Assembly: GCF_030848805.1 (NCBI RefSeq)
Contig: NC_092367.1
Coordinates: 6,169,019-6,233,018 of the forward strand
From: Temnothorax longispinosus
Lineage: Eukaryota > Arthropoda > Insecta > Hymenoptera > Formicidae
DNA length: 64,000 nucleotides
Reading direction: 5' to 3'
Under the pieces are notes generated by a model. The model ran no database searches and was not told the origin of the DNA. It was given only the letters and a program-made list of their open reading frames with translations. Below, piece after piece: positions 40,382 to 53,900 of this stretch. Numbering within the stretch: the stretch's first letter is position 1; each line of letters begins with the position of its first letter. The position numbers and the translations under genes are program-made.

Positions 40382-40539
40382 GAATGGCGAGTCAACTTTC
40401 CGCTAGAAGAAGATCCTTCGCGACTTAGAAGATTTAACTCGGTGATGGGAGAGGGAGGGCTGGGAGGACAGGTGCGATTTACGCGACGACCCTGTATATC
40501 GGAAGCGCTCGGTGAAAACACTTCGGTGTAAAAACAGAG

Positions 40540-42060
40540 TTAGTGGCGTAATCCGGTCGCCACCATCCCCATCCACGCGCGTTCCTTCCCCCCTCTACGG
40601 GGCAAGGAGCCCCCTCGTCGTCGCTCTCCTCCCTTTGCTCTTTCGCGGGGACACGAGAGAGCGCCGTTGATAGGGTGTACTGAGAGAGAGAGTTGGCAGG
40701 GACCGTAACGGGCCGGATTCAGGCTCTCTTCCTGTCTTAGTGGTGTGGCGTTACCATGGTAACAGACTGTAAGCCGCTTAACACCCCCCAGTGGCCTCGC
40801 TCTGCTCTGCTCGTCTCTCTCTCTCTCTCTCTCTTTCTCTTTCTCTTTCCCCCTGCCGCAGCCTCCTCGTCCTCTTCCTCCTCCTCTCTTCCGAGCCCGA
40901 CGGAATCCTCGTGGCACCGACACACGGAGTCAACCCACCCCGCAGTGATACTCGTGGCAGAGCGGACGGTAGTAAATGTCGTTTTCCCCCTCTCTGCCCT
41001 GCCATCCCCATCTCGCCATTCTCGCTCCCCGCTCCGCCAGCGGGCATGTTTTCGCACCCTCGTCGGTAACGAGCGGGCGAGAAGTCCCTCGACTCGGCGG
41101 AGAGGATATCTCTCGTCTGTCATCGACGACGATCGCTCCTTCGTGGAGATGTATATCCAAGCGTAGAGGAGTAGGAGAAGGAGGAGGGGGAAAACGACGA
41201 TTAGCGTGATAGAGTGTCGGCGGAGGACAGCGAAGGGAGAGGGGGAGGAAGAGGAGGGGGAGATAAGTTGGTCTCGGTCGTGTGAGAAACAGGAGAAACT
41301 TGCGGTCGGAAGTTTCGGCGACGAAGTGCATGAGCGCGGATTCTGTTCAGACGCGACATCTCGCGGTTTATTCAAATGCGAGCAGGGGGTGGGATGTGCG
41401 GTGAAGGGATGAAGAAGGGACGCCGACCGTGAGTCCGTGAGAAGGAGAGCACGGAGTGAGAGAGAGAGAGAGATACATATATATACCGTGCCGTGTTAAA
41501 TGAGAGCGCTTCTCGCAAGAGGCGGACAAACCCCTTCGAGGATGACGCGCGACACTCTCTCGCTGCAGTATCGCGGAAAAAAAAACCGATGACGGATACT
41601 CTTTCTTTTTTGCCTTTGTCTTTAACGACCAGCAGCGTGACATGCGTTGTACTTACCTCACCAGTTGTTCGCCATTAACTTTTCCCTTTCCTTGTTACGG
41701 CAACGTTGACAAGTGAGAGATGGGCGACGTCGGAGAGCCGAGCGGATAACCGAAACGTGGAAATCGAGCGACGTGAGCGCAGCGGGGGTGAACAATGCGA
41801 GGCGGAAAGGAATCCGATTCTGGTTTCGGGGGTGGGAATGGCAGAAGAAGGGGATGCGGAGGAAACGATGGGCTGAATAGAGATGAACAATGAATATGTA
41901 GCCCGGAGAAAGGAGAGAGAGGGAGAGAGAGAAAGGGAGAAAAGGGCGCGTAGCAGCGCGAAGACGTCTGCATTCCGTTGATGAAGAATTCAATGGCGGG
42001 GTAGAGTACTCCCTTTGAGAGGGAGGCAAGGGCCATCAGGCATTATCTCTTTATTTTTTC
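40540..42060. promoter_or_regulatory. GC-rich, CT/GA-rich segment, candidate promoter territory
   Basis: CpG-rich DNA with CT/GA runs (40811-40838, 41457-41473) and long strand-biased purine stretches (41160-41290, 41900-41945). GA/CT tracts with CpG richness are common around insect promoters (GAGA-type). On the - strand a perfect donor consensus GAG|GTAAGT occurs at 41657/41656. Its place 2.6-4 kb before the first GSE1 exon makes it a reasonable search area for a GSE1 start or a divergent transcript. All of this is inference. Confidence 0.2.
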
Positions 42061-44681
42061 GTTCTACCCATAGGCTTTTTTTTCGAGGGAGGAGAGGGCG
42101 ATTTTCTCGTCCTCGGCCGTTCTCTTTGCGAAAACAAAAGACCGTTCGCATGCCGACGTGCGTCGCTAACTTTGAAAAAAAAAGGGAGCCTGAAGAGAGA
42201 TGGCCGCGATCCTTCTCCGCTAGCGTCGTTTCGCAATTTCTGCCCTTTTTGCATAGGGGTTTTTTTATTCTCATTTTAATTAAAACCTCGATATCTGCCT
42301 AGTAAAGTTCTCTTCGAGTTCTTAAGCGTCTAAATTGCACGAAAGACAATAACGATTCTTAACGCTCGAAGAGATGAAATCTGAAGCGAAAGAGTTCTAA
42401 TTTTTTAGTGGAAATTTTTGGATAAAAATTTTTTAAGTTTTCCATGATTTTTCCTTTCTGGCAGTTTAAAGATTTCTATGAATTTTAAATAGCCTCTCAA
42501 GACTTCTGTTGAAAAGTATTAGACCTCTTAATTCTTATTGAGGCACAAAAGTTATGACCAATTTTCTTAACGGAAATATGAAGCCCATATCTTTGGATTC
42601 CTATTTTTTAATTCAGTTAATCGTTAGAATTGTTTTTGAAATATGTCAGGAATTCTGAAATTTCTTGAAAGAATTAAAACTTTAATTGTGACTTGGCAGT
42701 AGTTATGCTGCTATTTTTGAAATAATTTTGATTACCCTATTGAACTTATTTTAATCTTGTGAAACGGATGTGGAAATATCAATGCTTTATGCGATATCAT
42801 AGCATTGCAATTTTACGCAGTGTCGTATACATATGCATATATATGCATATATCCACAACATTGTACATGTACGCAATGCAATGTCTGCGAGGAATCTAGA
42901 AAACAATGCCATGAAAATGTAATACATTCGGGAACTTCTTCACATTGGTGTCAAGGATGTTATACTATGACGCCATTTAATTAAACTGCGTAGTTGCGCG
43001 TGGCATTTTTTAACATAATGAGGGACATAGGTCGCACGTAGCATTTCTGCAGTGCATACATTAATTGAAAAATGTTTTAATCAATAACGTTAAATAATGC
43101 GAAACTATTTTATAAGTTTGCTCGTTGGATGGTGTATCACACTTATTGCGATACTGTCTAATTCTCTCTTTCTGACCTTAATCGTATCTGATCTTAATCG
43201 TATTTTTTTTTTATTGCAGTATCTCGGCATTTACTTTCGATACGTTTTTCTCTGTGTTGCATCTCAAGTTGCGGTTCAAGTTAAAGTTCGAATTGCAGCT
43301 TAATGCCTCCTCGCTCGCCGCGCGTACTTCGACAATAAAAGCACTATTCCGTACCCATCTATTATTACACGCTTATTTTACCGAAGCGTTAACACGATTG
43401 ATCTATAATTATGTTGGAATTAAAATTATGTCTACTTTGTCGATTATCCAGCTCGCTTTACCAGCCGCGATTAATTGTCGCCGTCGGTTTGTCTAATTAA
43501 CGAACGCCGGTACGCGCGTAGCGGCCGACGATATTTTATTACCAGCTCGCTCGATACTCCTCGCCGTAAATTTTAATTATTGTCGCCATTACGGCGGCCT
43601 AACGCGCATCGCGTTTTATCACTCGTCACATCCGCCGTAAAATCAGGAATTCGAGAAAGGAAATCGTAGACTTTTGACATTGACGTTCGATCGAACTTTA
43701 TTAATGATAGTCGTTAGTTTTAGCCATCGCGACTGATGATCTCTGCTAAAAAGAAAGAAAACGCTTTTATTTTGTATTTACTGCTGTATTAATTCTTCGT
43801 GAGCGCGATTATCACTAGAAACTAAAAAATGCAAAATGTCAAAATTATGTTGCTACTATTTAAGAAAGTGATTCATTAAACTCTTCGAAATTTGGACGTT
43901 CGTAAATTCGGGGTCTCGGGTTGATCGATCGAGAAGATATTTTTGGGCCGATGCGTCTGGCTTTGCGTGTACACGCTCGTTGATACTTATTCTCTCTCTT
44001 GCCTACCTCTCGCCGACCGCCTCGCAATTAATCTCCCACGAAGTCGATCATGCTCGGCCGACCTCCCCGGCGGGTCACGTCAACACGAGTGCGACCTCCG
44101 ATCCCGCGAGGAGAATTATGAGGCGCGCTCGTTACCGAGCACGAGAGAAAGATAGAGAGGGAGCGAATGCACGTGTGTGGAGACGACGGGGTCGCTCGTT
44201 AATCTTCGCCCCGATAACGCCTCTTTCACGACGAGCGTACGAAACGTACGCGTTTATCGAAAGTTTGTTACCGCGAGCACCACGTTATGGTGAGAGAGCC
44301 TCGAGCGCGCGACATCGATAGGTAGAGTCGGGCAAATGGCACGGTTAATCGAATTCTCGTCCGGGATAATTAGGCGTGCGACATATGTATCCGCCGAGCA
44401 ACACGTGCATCTCTTGAACCGTCACGATCGGAGATTGATTCGGCAAGTCGGTTGCGAAAATCCGACGAGAGGAGGATCGCTGCATTTCAAGCGGATCGCG
44501 ATTACGTTAGACGCGCCGCGACATTTGTTTTCAAAAACGATCCGCGCCCCGCCATGTCGGACGTGTTTCCCCGACCGTCGAGGTCAAGATCTACCACCTC
44601 GTAGATCCCGAAGTTAAGTTATGCGCGAGCGTAAATTTCACACGGACCTGGGCATTGACCTCTTGCGCTCTCTCTTTTCAG
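42061..44681. other. Non-coding, possible 5' region of GSE1
   Basis: AT-rich from about 42,300 to 43,300, with a 20-bp palindrome made of two ATATGCATAT units near 42831-42851; CpG-rich from about 43,490 on. The 43490-43640 part mixes CTAATTAACG and TTTTAATTATT cores with CpG-rich DNA. No exon with the required phase 1 end could be singled out here. Confidence 0.5.
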
Positions 44682-44932
44682 GTCTACAGCCCGCCAGCAC
44701 CAAAGCTCAGCCAACCTCGATTGGCAAGTCCCACCGACCCAGTTCCGGCGTACTACCTCAGGGTCACACCCCGGGACCTGGACCGGGCGGGCAGCAGAAT
44801 AGCAGGAGCTTCGCCGCCGCCCTGAGGAACCTGGCCAAGCAGGCGGGCCCGGCACCTCAGGAAGAGGAACCCCGTGCCAGCCCGAAGAACCGGGCGCCAC
44901 CGCCCTTGGTCAGAGGTCCTTCCCCTGCTAAG
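44682..44932 (+). CDS. GSE1: GSE1 exon with the SFAAALRNLAKQA motif
   Basis: A strong pyrimidine tract and CAG precede 44682, and a GTGAGT donor follows 44932. The exon starts two bases into a codon and ends in phase 0. It encodes a Gly/Pro/Gln-rich segment, then SFAAALRNLAKQA, which is nearly the same as the N-terminal signature of vertebrate GSE1, then an acidic/proline tail. The frame stays open upstream to an ATG at 44621, just after an in-frame TAA, with G at -3. This exon could therefore be a first coding exon extended to 44621 (20 extra residues) instead of a spliced internal exon. The sequence alone does not decide between the two. Confidence 0.88.
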
Positions 44933-47900
44933 GTGAGTAATTGCACCGGCCGCGTTATATACCTCATCCTTCCTTATCCCTCTTTCTCGGCCTCTCTCGC
45001 TCTCGGGACAGAAGTGCATCCGTCTCGAAACGCGAACAAAGGTACCCTCGACCTCAGACTCGGTGGTCCCCATGATCGGAATAATAAGCGGCCGCTTAGG
45101 TACATAGCGGGCGCGGCTGAGAAAAATCGTTGACATCGGTCGTCTTTGGCTCCTTCTTCTCCTTTGCGACGTGAACGACGCGTTTCTTTTTCCTTTTCTT
45201 TTTCTCTTTGTACGGTTAGGCTGACGAAGAATATCGTAAATGGATATGGAAGAGCACGGGCCAAAGGAGGGTGCATATATTTGCGTTCCTCGGAATTTTT
45301 TGAATTTGCTTTTGCTGATGACGCGATTTATTTCACCGCATTACCGAGAAGAACTATTGCAATATACGCAGAAAATTTCTGAAGTTATACGAGCACCTCC
45401 TGCGAGTCCACCTCGTCACGTATGTTACAAATCGCACAGGAGAAAGTCTGTGTACGCGCGACGAAATATTTTTCGATTCACTCAAGGCGGAAATTATCTC
45501 GGCAGAAATTCAATTCGAAGCTTAGCGACCTGAAAATATGTTGGGAAATTAAAAGATTTTAATAGATGAATTTTCATCCGATTTTTGTGCGGCGGATTGT
45601 CTGTAATTAAGAGAAAGCGTGTGAATTCCGGAACATCGTGCGCGTGATATCTCGGGCTATTCTTCAAGAGTAATTGCTACCGGAAATTAATGCCCTCGTC
45701 ATCAAAGGCGAAAGTGTCGAAGTGGGATAAAATTACATCTGCCGAATGGCGCGGTAGGAATGATTTCGGAGGCATGCGAATCAAACGGCTTCGAAAGATT
45801 GCGGAGTGTCAAAGGCGCGGAAGTAGATCGAAAATACGGCCAATCTCGGGAACGAAATGAAAAAAGTGGTTACTCTAGCGGAAAGAGAATAAGGTAGCTC
45901 CAATTCCCCGATAATCGTAGAGATCAAAGATCCTTTTCCTACCGCGACTGTATATCGTCCGCGCTTATTGCATTGCAAATGTGAGACTTTTCCGAGCCTT
46001 GGCTCCCGCTGACAATCTGGGTTAAGTAATCCGAACTGAGTGGTACGTTTCCCCTTTTTTTAGCTTCGTCTTATTTACAATGTAAACAGAAAAATTCAAA
46101 TTTCCTGTATATCGCGTCGTCAGCAGAAGCGGACCTTCCTCTTGGGTAAACGGAAATGAGATTTTAAAAATAATCGGATGAATCGCCTGAGTTCAGAAAT
46201 CTTGCAAAGCCCGTCGGATCGATCTGCCTAACGTTATTTAACATTTGTCTGCAATAGTGAATTTTTTGTTTTGTTATTTTGGATCGTCCGAAGGTACGCA
46301 TTGTTCCTACCAATTTCCATGACGAAGTCATCCGAGCGGCAATTCATTGCCGGTTCGGTGCACGACTTCGTTACAACGCCCGGCAATAAACTGCGAGACC
46401 GCTCGTAGCGTCTAAGTGGCGGAAGAGACTATAAGCTGAAGAAAATTTCAGGCAATTTGCGTCTTCGTCTAACGCCTTCCAGGAAATCGTCTTGGAAATA
46501 TTGTTAACTCTCAGAACAAAACCGTGCCTAGCACTAGATCATTTTTCCCACGAGTCACAGTACTCGCGCATTTTTTTTAACTCTTTAGCTTCGATAAAGC
46601 GCTATACATCATCTGTTATTTTGAAGACTAAGTGTGAAACGCTTGAATTATTCAGGTGTATTAAAGAAACCGCGTTATCGAGTGTTATCGATTACATCGT
46701 TCAATTGCCGCAAAAAAAAAGGAAGAAAGCATACGTGTCTGCCGCATGGACTAAGGAGTGTCGTTAAATTTATTTTTCTAGGAGAGATCAACGCACGAAC
46801 GAAGACCTGAAGAAATGCCCTCCTTGTATACAACTGCCAGACCCGTTGAAACCAGCAAACACAGCGTAACTGCCGCGGCTACCGAATTGCTGGCTCGTTC
46901 CGGTTTTCAGCCGTATCGGCCCGAGCACCATCCGGCCCATCCACCGGCATTCGCCTTGGACCCCGCGACCTATGGCGCCTATCATTCCGGTCTCTATCCA
47001 CCGCCGCACCTGCCGCACGCTTATAGGTAAGCAACAATATTGGTTTAATCGTTTAGCATTGTCAAAATAGAAAAAGAGAATTGAAGAATTTAACATTTTC
47101 CTCTATTATCGATCTCTAAAGTTTTTCTTTCTAAAGTTTTAGTCAAAGTTTTAACTAATTCCGTGTGTTCTTATCGCAGATTAGAGGAACAGTTGTACTT
47201 CGAGCGATGTGGAATGATAAGACCGCAGTTGTTTCCGGGACTGCCATCGTATCCTCTGTACGGACTGAGATACAGTCCCGATATGCTTCCTCCGCCGCCC
47301 GCCTCTCTGGGCCTCATGTCTCCCGTGATGCACGAACGGTAAGTAAAAAGATTCAGAGAGAGAAAGAAAGAGAGAGAAATAGAAAGAAGGAGAATCGTTG
47401 AGCGAACGGTCGAGAATGCCGAACTTCTTCATTAACGCCGCGGCGCGGTTCTCTTTTTTCAGACTGAAGCTGGAGGAGGAGCATAGGCGGCAAGTACGGG
47501 AGCAGGCTGCAATGCGGGAGGAGGAGGAAAGGAGAAGAGCAGTGAGAAGTTCTGCTCCCGCTGCCCCGGTACCCGCGCCTGCCCCTGCATCCGCCGATAC
47601 TGCAGGTGAGCGAGTCGCTCCACCCCCCACTGCCTTTCATTAAAACAAAAAAAAAGAAAAAGAAAGAGAGCGTCGATCGAAGCGCAATCGTGATCCGTCG
47701 TGCGATCACTCGTTAAGGCGCGCGAGCTCGTTCTATCTTTCTTTCTTCTTTTCCTTTAAGAAGTTTTCTACGGCGCAGAAATAACCGCGTGAATTGTCGC
47801 GTATTTCTTTCATATGGCCATATCCAGTTTAGTAATTTAGGTAGCATTTTCTCGAAGCGGTGCCGAGAACAGAATCTGCATTATCTATATAAATTGCTCG

Positions 47901-50900
47901 TTTGACACGCGCACGTTGTTTTGTTTAATTTAATCCCCCCTTCCGAGAACGAACTCGCCAAGAGAGATCGTATTCTCAGCGGCGATCGTCGTTCACTCGG
48001 CGTTCGAATGACCTGTATTGCGAGCCAAAGTTCTGTAGATAGACGGACTGGCGGCGCGAGCGAGGAGAAGTTGTTGTAGAAATATGACTGTGACCTCGAG
48101 AGAATTCGAAGAGAAAAGAAACAAACGGAACAAACAACATACTACGCTTCTAATTTTAATCTAGACTTAATGAAAGTTATAGTCATAGTTATACTCTCGT
48201 TTCTTACGCAGGTAGCGTTGATATCTTTTAGATAAACACGCGATTTGGAGCCGGAACAGAGTTTAAGGTGGATAAAGTATACGTTGCGAACAAACGAACG
48301 TCGAACGAGCGATTGCGAACCTTTGAAATATTCGTTAGCGTTCGGTTCTGGTCGCAAAGTGATCACATCAAAGAAAGTTTAACTTGATTTCGCGTTTGCT
48401 TTACTTTCGTTGTTCGTTCGCCCAGTATATACCCATCTTAACAATGTCGCCCTTCGGCTCGACACCAAATTGTCAAAAGTGGGCTTAGTGGCAAAAAAAA
48501 TCATTACTCATCTTAGTTCGATCCGAGATACGAACGAAATTATAGACGCAATTCAATTTTCCGAGACCCGATTTAGTTGTTTTTTATTTGCCTATTTACG
48601 GACCGAAGTCAGACTTATCTTCTGCTGTCGCTTTTTGTTAATGTCATGTTAACAGTAAGTCGGCCTTCGGTCGGCTATACACCTGTTGTGTACACGACGT
48701 TCTTTGCATACGTGTTTCAAATCTTTTTCGTGTTACTCGAATGTGAAACCACTTACTGTACGACGGCAGGTTTGTTATATAGTTAATCGTTTTTGTAGTT
48801 AATAACAGCGAAACCTAAACATAAGAGTGCACGCCTTCTAAAGAAAAGGATTTGTTGAACTTCAATGTTGAGTTTCATGAATACTTATAATTAATACTAA
48901 AAAATTAGGTGTCCTGAAATTGACGGTAATTCCCCAGTTACAGGAGATATTTTATATTAAATGGAAAGATGACTACTGTTATATACGATAAACGATGTAT
49001 TTAGATTATTTTCAATTTTCTTGATATCAAGTTATATGTTTCTTTATATATTATTATTGTTAAGATATGTGAGTAAAATTGTATATTTATTGATATTCTA
49101 TGATTTGAGCGTTCATTTATTTGTTAGTATTTTTTTATTAGGTATCATAAAATTAATTTTTTATTAATTAGAATCGTTAAACAAATGATGCATGTTTTGT
49201 GGAACGAAAAACACATTTGATTATAACATAGTCCACATAATGCACGTGCACATGTGGCTAAATATTTATAATTTCAAGGCGTGGACTTAGGTAGGTGCGT
49301 AAATGCTACAATTTAATAGACTAATTATTTCGATACCAAGTGTTCTTTCATCAGGCGCCATGCACTCTTGCGTTAGTTCCCGCAACTGTTTTAGAAATTT
49401 TGCAATTAACCAATTAATGTCAACATAGTTTCCCTTAATTGTATAGTAAACATATTGCTCCTCATACTGACTGAATCAACCGATGTATATAAACTTTATC
49501 ATACATGTTCCTTTATCAAAATTATACCATTTTTATATATAATTTATTATGTAAACATGTATATTTGGACTACAAATGAAAATAAAACTTGCAGAAGATA
49601 TGATTGCAATTTTAGTGGACTTAGAATTCTTGACCCTCAAATCATTTTCTGAAACAGTTTTGGGGAAGATTCCGTAATTCGTAGTCCGATTACTTTAATA
49701 ATATTTTACTGCAATTATTATGAGAAAAGTACACTCGCTACTATATTAATACTAAGAGCAACGATGATAGCGATTGCCCCGATAGTTTAGAGAGAGACAA
49801 TTGGTTAATTTTTTGTTTATTTTTTTTTGTTTATTGAAAATATGACAGTAATCATCCCCAATACTTCGATGCGAATATATTTAAGGATTTTTTATAGCGC
49901 TGGAATAATTAAGCGAAATGAAAGGTAAGTTGGAATAGATGAACTAATAATTACGAAATAAATTCGTAAAATTCCACGTTGCATACCGCCATTCTGTATA
50001 TTAATTGCGCAGGCGTTTTTGTCATCATTTAATGCGTAGTAAATTTATTGCGGCCATTAATTAGAAATATTGTTAAAAAGCGATATAATTTGGTCGACAT
50101 AGATCACAGCAAACTTTGTGAAACTTATAAGCTCGAGACAATAAAAACAATTACAAATATTTTCTTAACGCTTCTCCTCGCGCGCGAATTTATCATAAAA
50201 ACTTATCTAAAAATATGACAAAACATTTCAACCATATTGAGATGAAAACAACTACATTTTATACTAGATATGCTGAAGATATTGAAAGTTTTGGCTTATT
50301 TACACGAGATGGTGAAATCTGGCTATAGCGATATGTTGCATTTTCTTTATCCTTCAAAAAATCTTTCACAAAATAATTTTCTCTTTGGTCTCGTTTCAAA
50401 CTTCAAAATTGTTTCATAACTGACAATGAATCCTGTACGTACAAAGCATGTTTACAAACAATACAAGGAAGATTACAACGTATTGTTGTGGCCAAGATTT
50501 CTTTCATTGTAGAGTGGAAGATCATCAAGCACTGTGTTCGGGATTTGTTCCAGCTAGGAAGCCGACCATAGCGGCTCAGATGCATAGCGACCGGGACCGA
50601 GAACGCGACAGTAGAGAACGACAGAGCAGTAGCGGTGGCGGTGGTGGTAATAGCAGTAGCAACGCCAGCAACACTTGTGGGAACAGCACCAGCAACACTG
50701 GTAACTCCAACAGCAACATCAGCGGACCCGTTGTTAGTGTCGGTAGCAATCACCACCAATCCCGAAAAGAGGAGCAACAGTCCTCCGTTCCTTCGACTGC
50801 ACCACCACCACCGCCTCCCGATCCAACAGCAGCAGCAGCGGCAGTCACCATCTACCATCCTCGTCTGCCACCCTTCCCCAGTTCAGCGGCAGCCATCGGA

Positions 50901-53900
50901 CCGACCCTGGGTTCCACTTCTATATGCTCCGCCAGTTCTGCGCCTATTCCGCCTCCCTTGGGTTCCACTTTGCCCCCTTTGAATCTTGGACCGCCACCGC
51001 CGGCGGCTATAAACTCGGCGCCGATCTGTCCGCCGATACCTTCCATCCCATCCTTGACACCTGGTGTCATAGGACCACCGCAGCCACCTCCGCTGTCCCT
51101 AGGCATGTCCCTTCCGCCTATCATCTCCATTCCCTCTCTTCACTTGCCCCCCGTGCCGTCGAGTACCATTCATTCTAGTCAGCACACGATAATGAGCAGC
51201 GCGACTACCACGGTCACCAGTTCCATTTACCATCAACAGCAGCAACATCAACAGTCCTCGTCGCAACAGCAGCAGCAACATCAACCACGCGCGAACAGTA
51301 CGAGCGGTACGACGAGTTCTTTGCCCGGTGCGATGACTACGCACGCGGTGCCGACGCCGCCCAACAGTTCTTCGTTGAACTCTATGAATCACATGGTGCA
51401 TAAGTCCCCGCCGTTGTCCCACGGTATTCATGTACCCAGAAGCAAAGAACCGCCGACAACTACGACGACCGCGGGAACGTTGCCTACGACTGCGACCGTG
51501 ACTACCACAACAAGCACCACGACAACGTCGCAGCCGGCTTTCGTCAGGCCCTTCGAGGACTCGTTCCGCTCTTCCTCGACAAAGACGCAACAGAGGCATT
51601 CGATAATGAACAGTCATAATCACAGTATAGTCAATCAGATCGGCCATCACGAGCCATCATCCTTGAAGAATTCGTCGATGACGCCGATTACTTCTCAAAC
51701 CGTGGGTAGTCAGGTGATACAGGAGAATTCCTCGATGGACAATAAGTCCATGAGCAGCCAACAAACAATTTCCCAACCAATTCCAACCTATCCGTCACCT
51801 CAACAGTACCATCATCCACATATACCCGTCTCACACGTGCCAAGTCTCTACAAACCGCCGCATTTCTCAACGTCGTCGTCGTCGTCGTCGTTGTCGTCAC
51901 CTCATCAGCAGCATCATTCTCAACCCAAGCTCAATATACCAACGATAAACACTAGCAACAGTAGTCATAGCAGTAGCGGCGGCACGAGCGTCATTAATTC
52001 GACTAATTCGAATATCACAAAGCAACAGAACGCGCATCACGTCGGCGAGTCTCATCAAACGACGACCACGATGACCTCGCGAAATGATAGCGCGACTAAT
52101 TGTGTTTCCAGCGAGAAGACAATGACCAACATCAGTTTCAGTGCTAACACTCAAGTCAGTGGCGGTAATAAAATTGCAAATAATACAAACGCGCATCATA
52201 AAAGCAATTCGGACGTCGCGGCGAAAGACAACAAGCTGAACGCGGGCAACGAAAAGAGCGTGAGCGAGAATATAATCCGGCAGCCGCAGTTGCCGAATCA
52301 GAATCACGTCGCGACAAATTCGCTCCAGGAAAAAACCGCGATCCCGCATCTGCCTTATGAACAGCAGGGAAAAAAATCGAAGCCCTTGCAACCGGTGAAC
52401 TACAACCTCGGCGAAAAGGAGGGCAAGAACGAAACCGATTGTACCTTGCAATGCGATCAGAACAATGTCTTGTCCACGTTACCGTTTCAACCGAATTTTA
52501 AGTTCAGCATAAAGGACATTGCGCAGAAGCCGATGGACACGACGCAGCTTATGCAGAGCATCAAGTCTGAGGAGGTGTTGCGCACTTGTCAGAATGTCTC
52601 CAATGTGCTCTTGCAAATCCCGAAGTATCAGGAGAAGCTCCTCAACTTCTCGACGAGCAACAACGAGCTAAAGACGACCGCGTTTTGCTTTACCGACAAG
52701 TGCAATAATTTGACTGAGATTTCCGTGAAGTGCGACTCAGCGGTACTAAACGTGCCTGACCTCAGCAAAGCCCTGGGCAAGCAGGACGTCACCAATAGCG
52801 AAAAGTCCTTCTTGATGCCTGAGATGCCGACGAAGGAGCTGACGTCGTCCCTCGATCTAGCCGAGAAGAGGCGTAAGCGGAGGAGGGAAAAGAACACGGG
52901 CGTCACGTGTAGCTCTGACTCGGAGGGCGAGGAGGAAACCAAAGACGTGGATCTTTGGATCACGAAAGGTCCGCCGGCCAAGCTACAATATTCGGAAGAC
53001 AAATTGGCCTTCCTAGCCATGTTTGGACTGACTACTCTGACTATTAGGAACGGTAAGAAAATAATCGTCCTTGTTATGTTTCTTTACGTTGAATTTACTG
53101 AATTGACATTATCATTATTCTTACAGAGATAGAATTGTGTAAGGTGGAAAAAAGATATAAATTGAATCCCGATCCACCAGAACTACCTCTGGAAATAGAA
53201 CCTGCAGTGGAGTCCATCTTACCGATTCCGCGTGAGCATCCGGATGTTTTGCTTCACACGCCAGATTTCGCGCCAAAAGTTGGCTTTCTCAGGACCATAG
53301 GTCTCGATATTATGCCTCCGAATAAAAGAGATGGTAAATATATTATCAATCAAATTTATATAATATTGAAATTTATATAATATTAAAATTACAGATATAA
53401 AAAATTCCATAGTTTTCTACTGTAATAGAATGCATTATTTTATTTTTTGTATTAACGATATTTCTTCTATGAGATATAATAATAAACGAGACACTTATAT
53501 CAATTGCAATTTGTGATTGCAGAGGCAGAAGTGACATGGCAGTACGTCCTGGCAGATCGCAAGAAACGGAAAAGCGCGAATTCCGTTACTGCCTACTGTG
53601 AAAGAATCGCCAAAGTTTATTCTAGGAATCCTCCAGCTTTACCAAAATCAGCTCAAAAAATGCGTCTTCTGGACAGAGTTAAAGTGAAACATACTCCGGA
53701 ACGACCACCACCGTTACCACCCTTGGGTCCGAAGTATTATTCCACTTTACCTATGCCTGGTGAGAATGGTGTGAAGCAACATTGTAAAGCTATAGACAGC
53801 GATATAGACATCGTCGACGAAATGAGTGAGAAAAGGGAAAAGCCAAGGTGGACTGGAATCGTGGATGTTATGTTCGCCTACAGCGAGTATTTGAAAGGTG

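Noticed and set aside
40737..41375. 212-codon minus-strand frame and its overlapping partners
   Set aside because: The products are Glu/Arg and Ser/Leu repeats from GA/CT-rich DNA.
45240..45533. 97-codon open frame inside the first GSE1 intron
   Set aside because: No matching splice sites in phase with the exons on either side, and no recognisable motif.
50448..50553. ATG at 50448 as a start for the large 894-codon open frame
   Set aside because: The 35 codons before 50554 look like intron read-through, and an acceptor at 50553 restores the phase left by the exon ending at 47605. The frame past 53052 likewise runs into an intron.
50403..50858. 151-codon minus-strand frame opposite the start of the GSE1 large exon
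   Set aside because: It is a shadow of the repetitive Ser/Asn/Pro codons on the coding strand.
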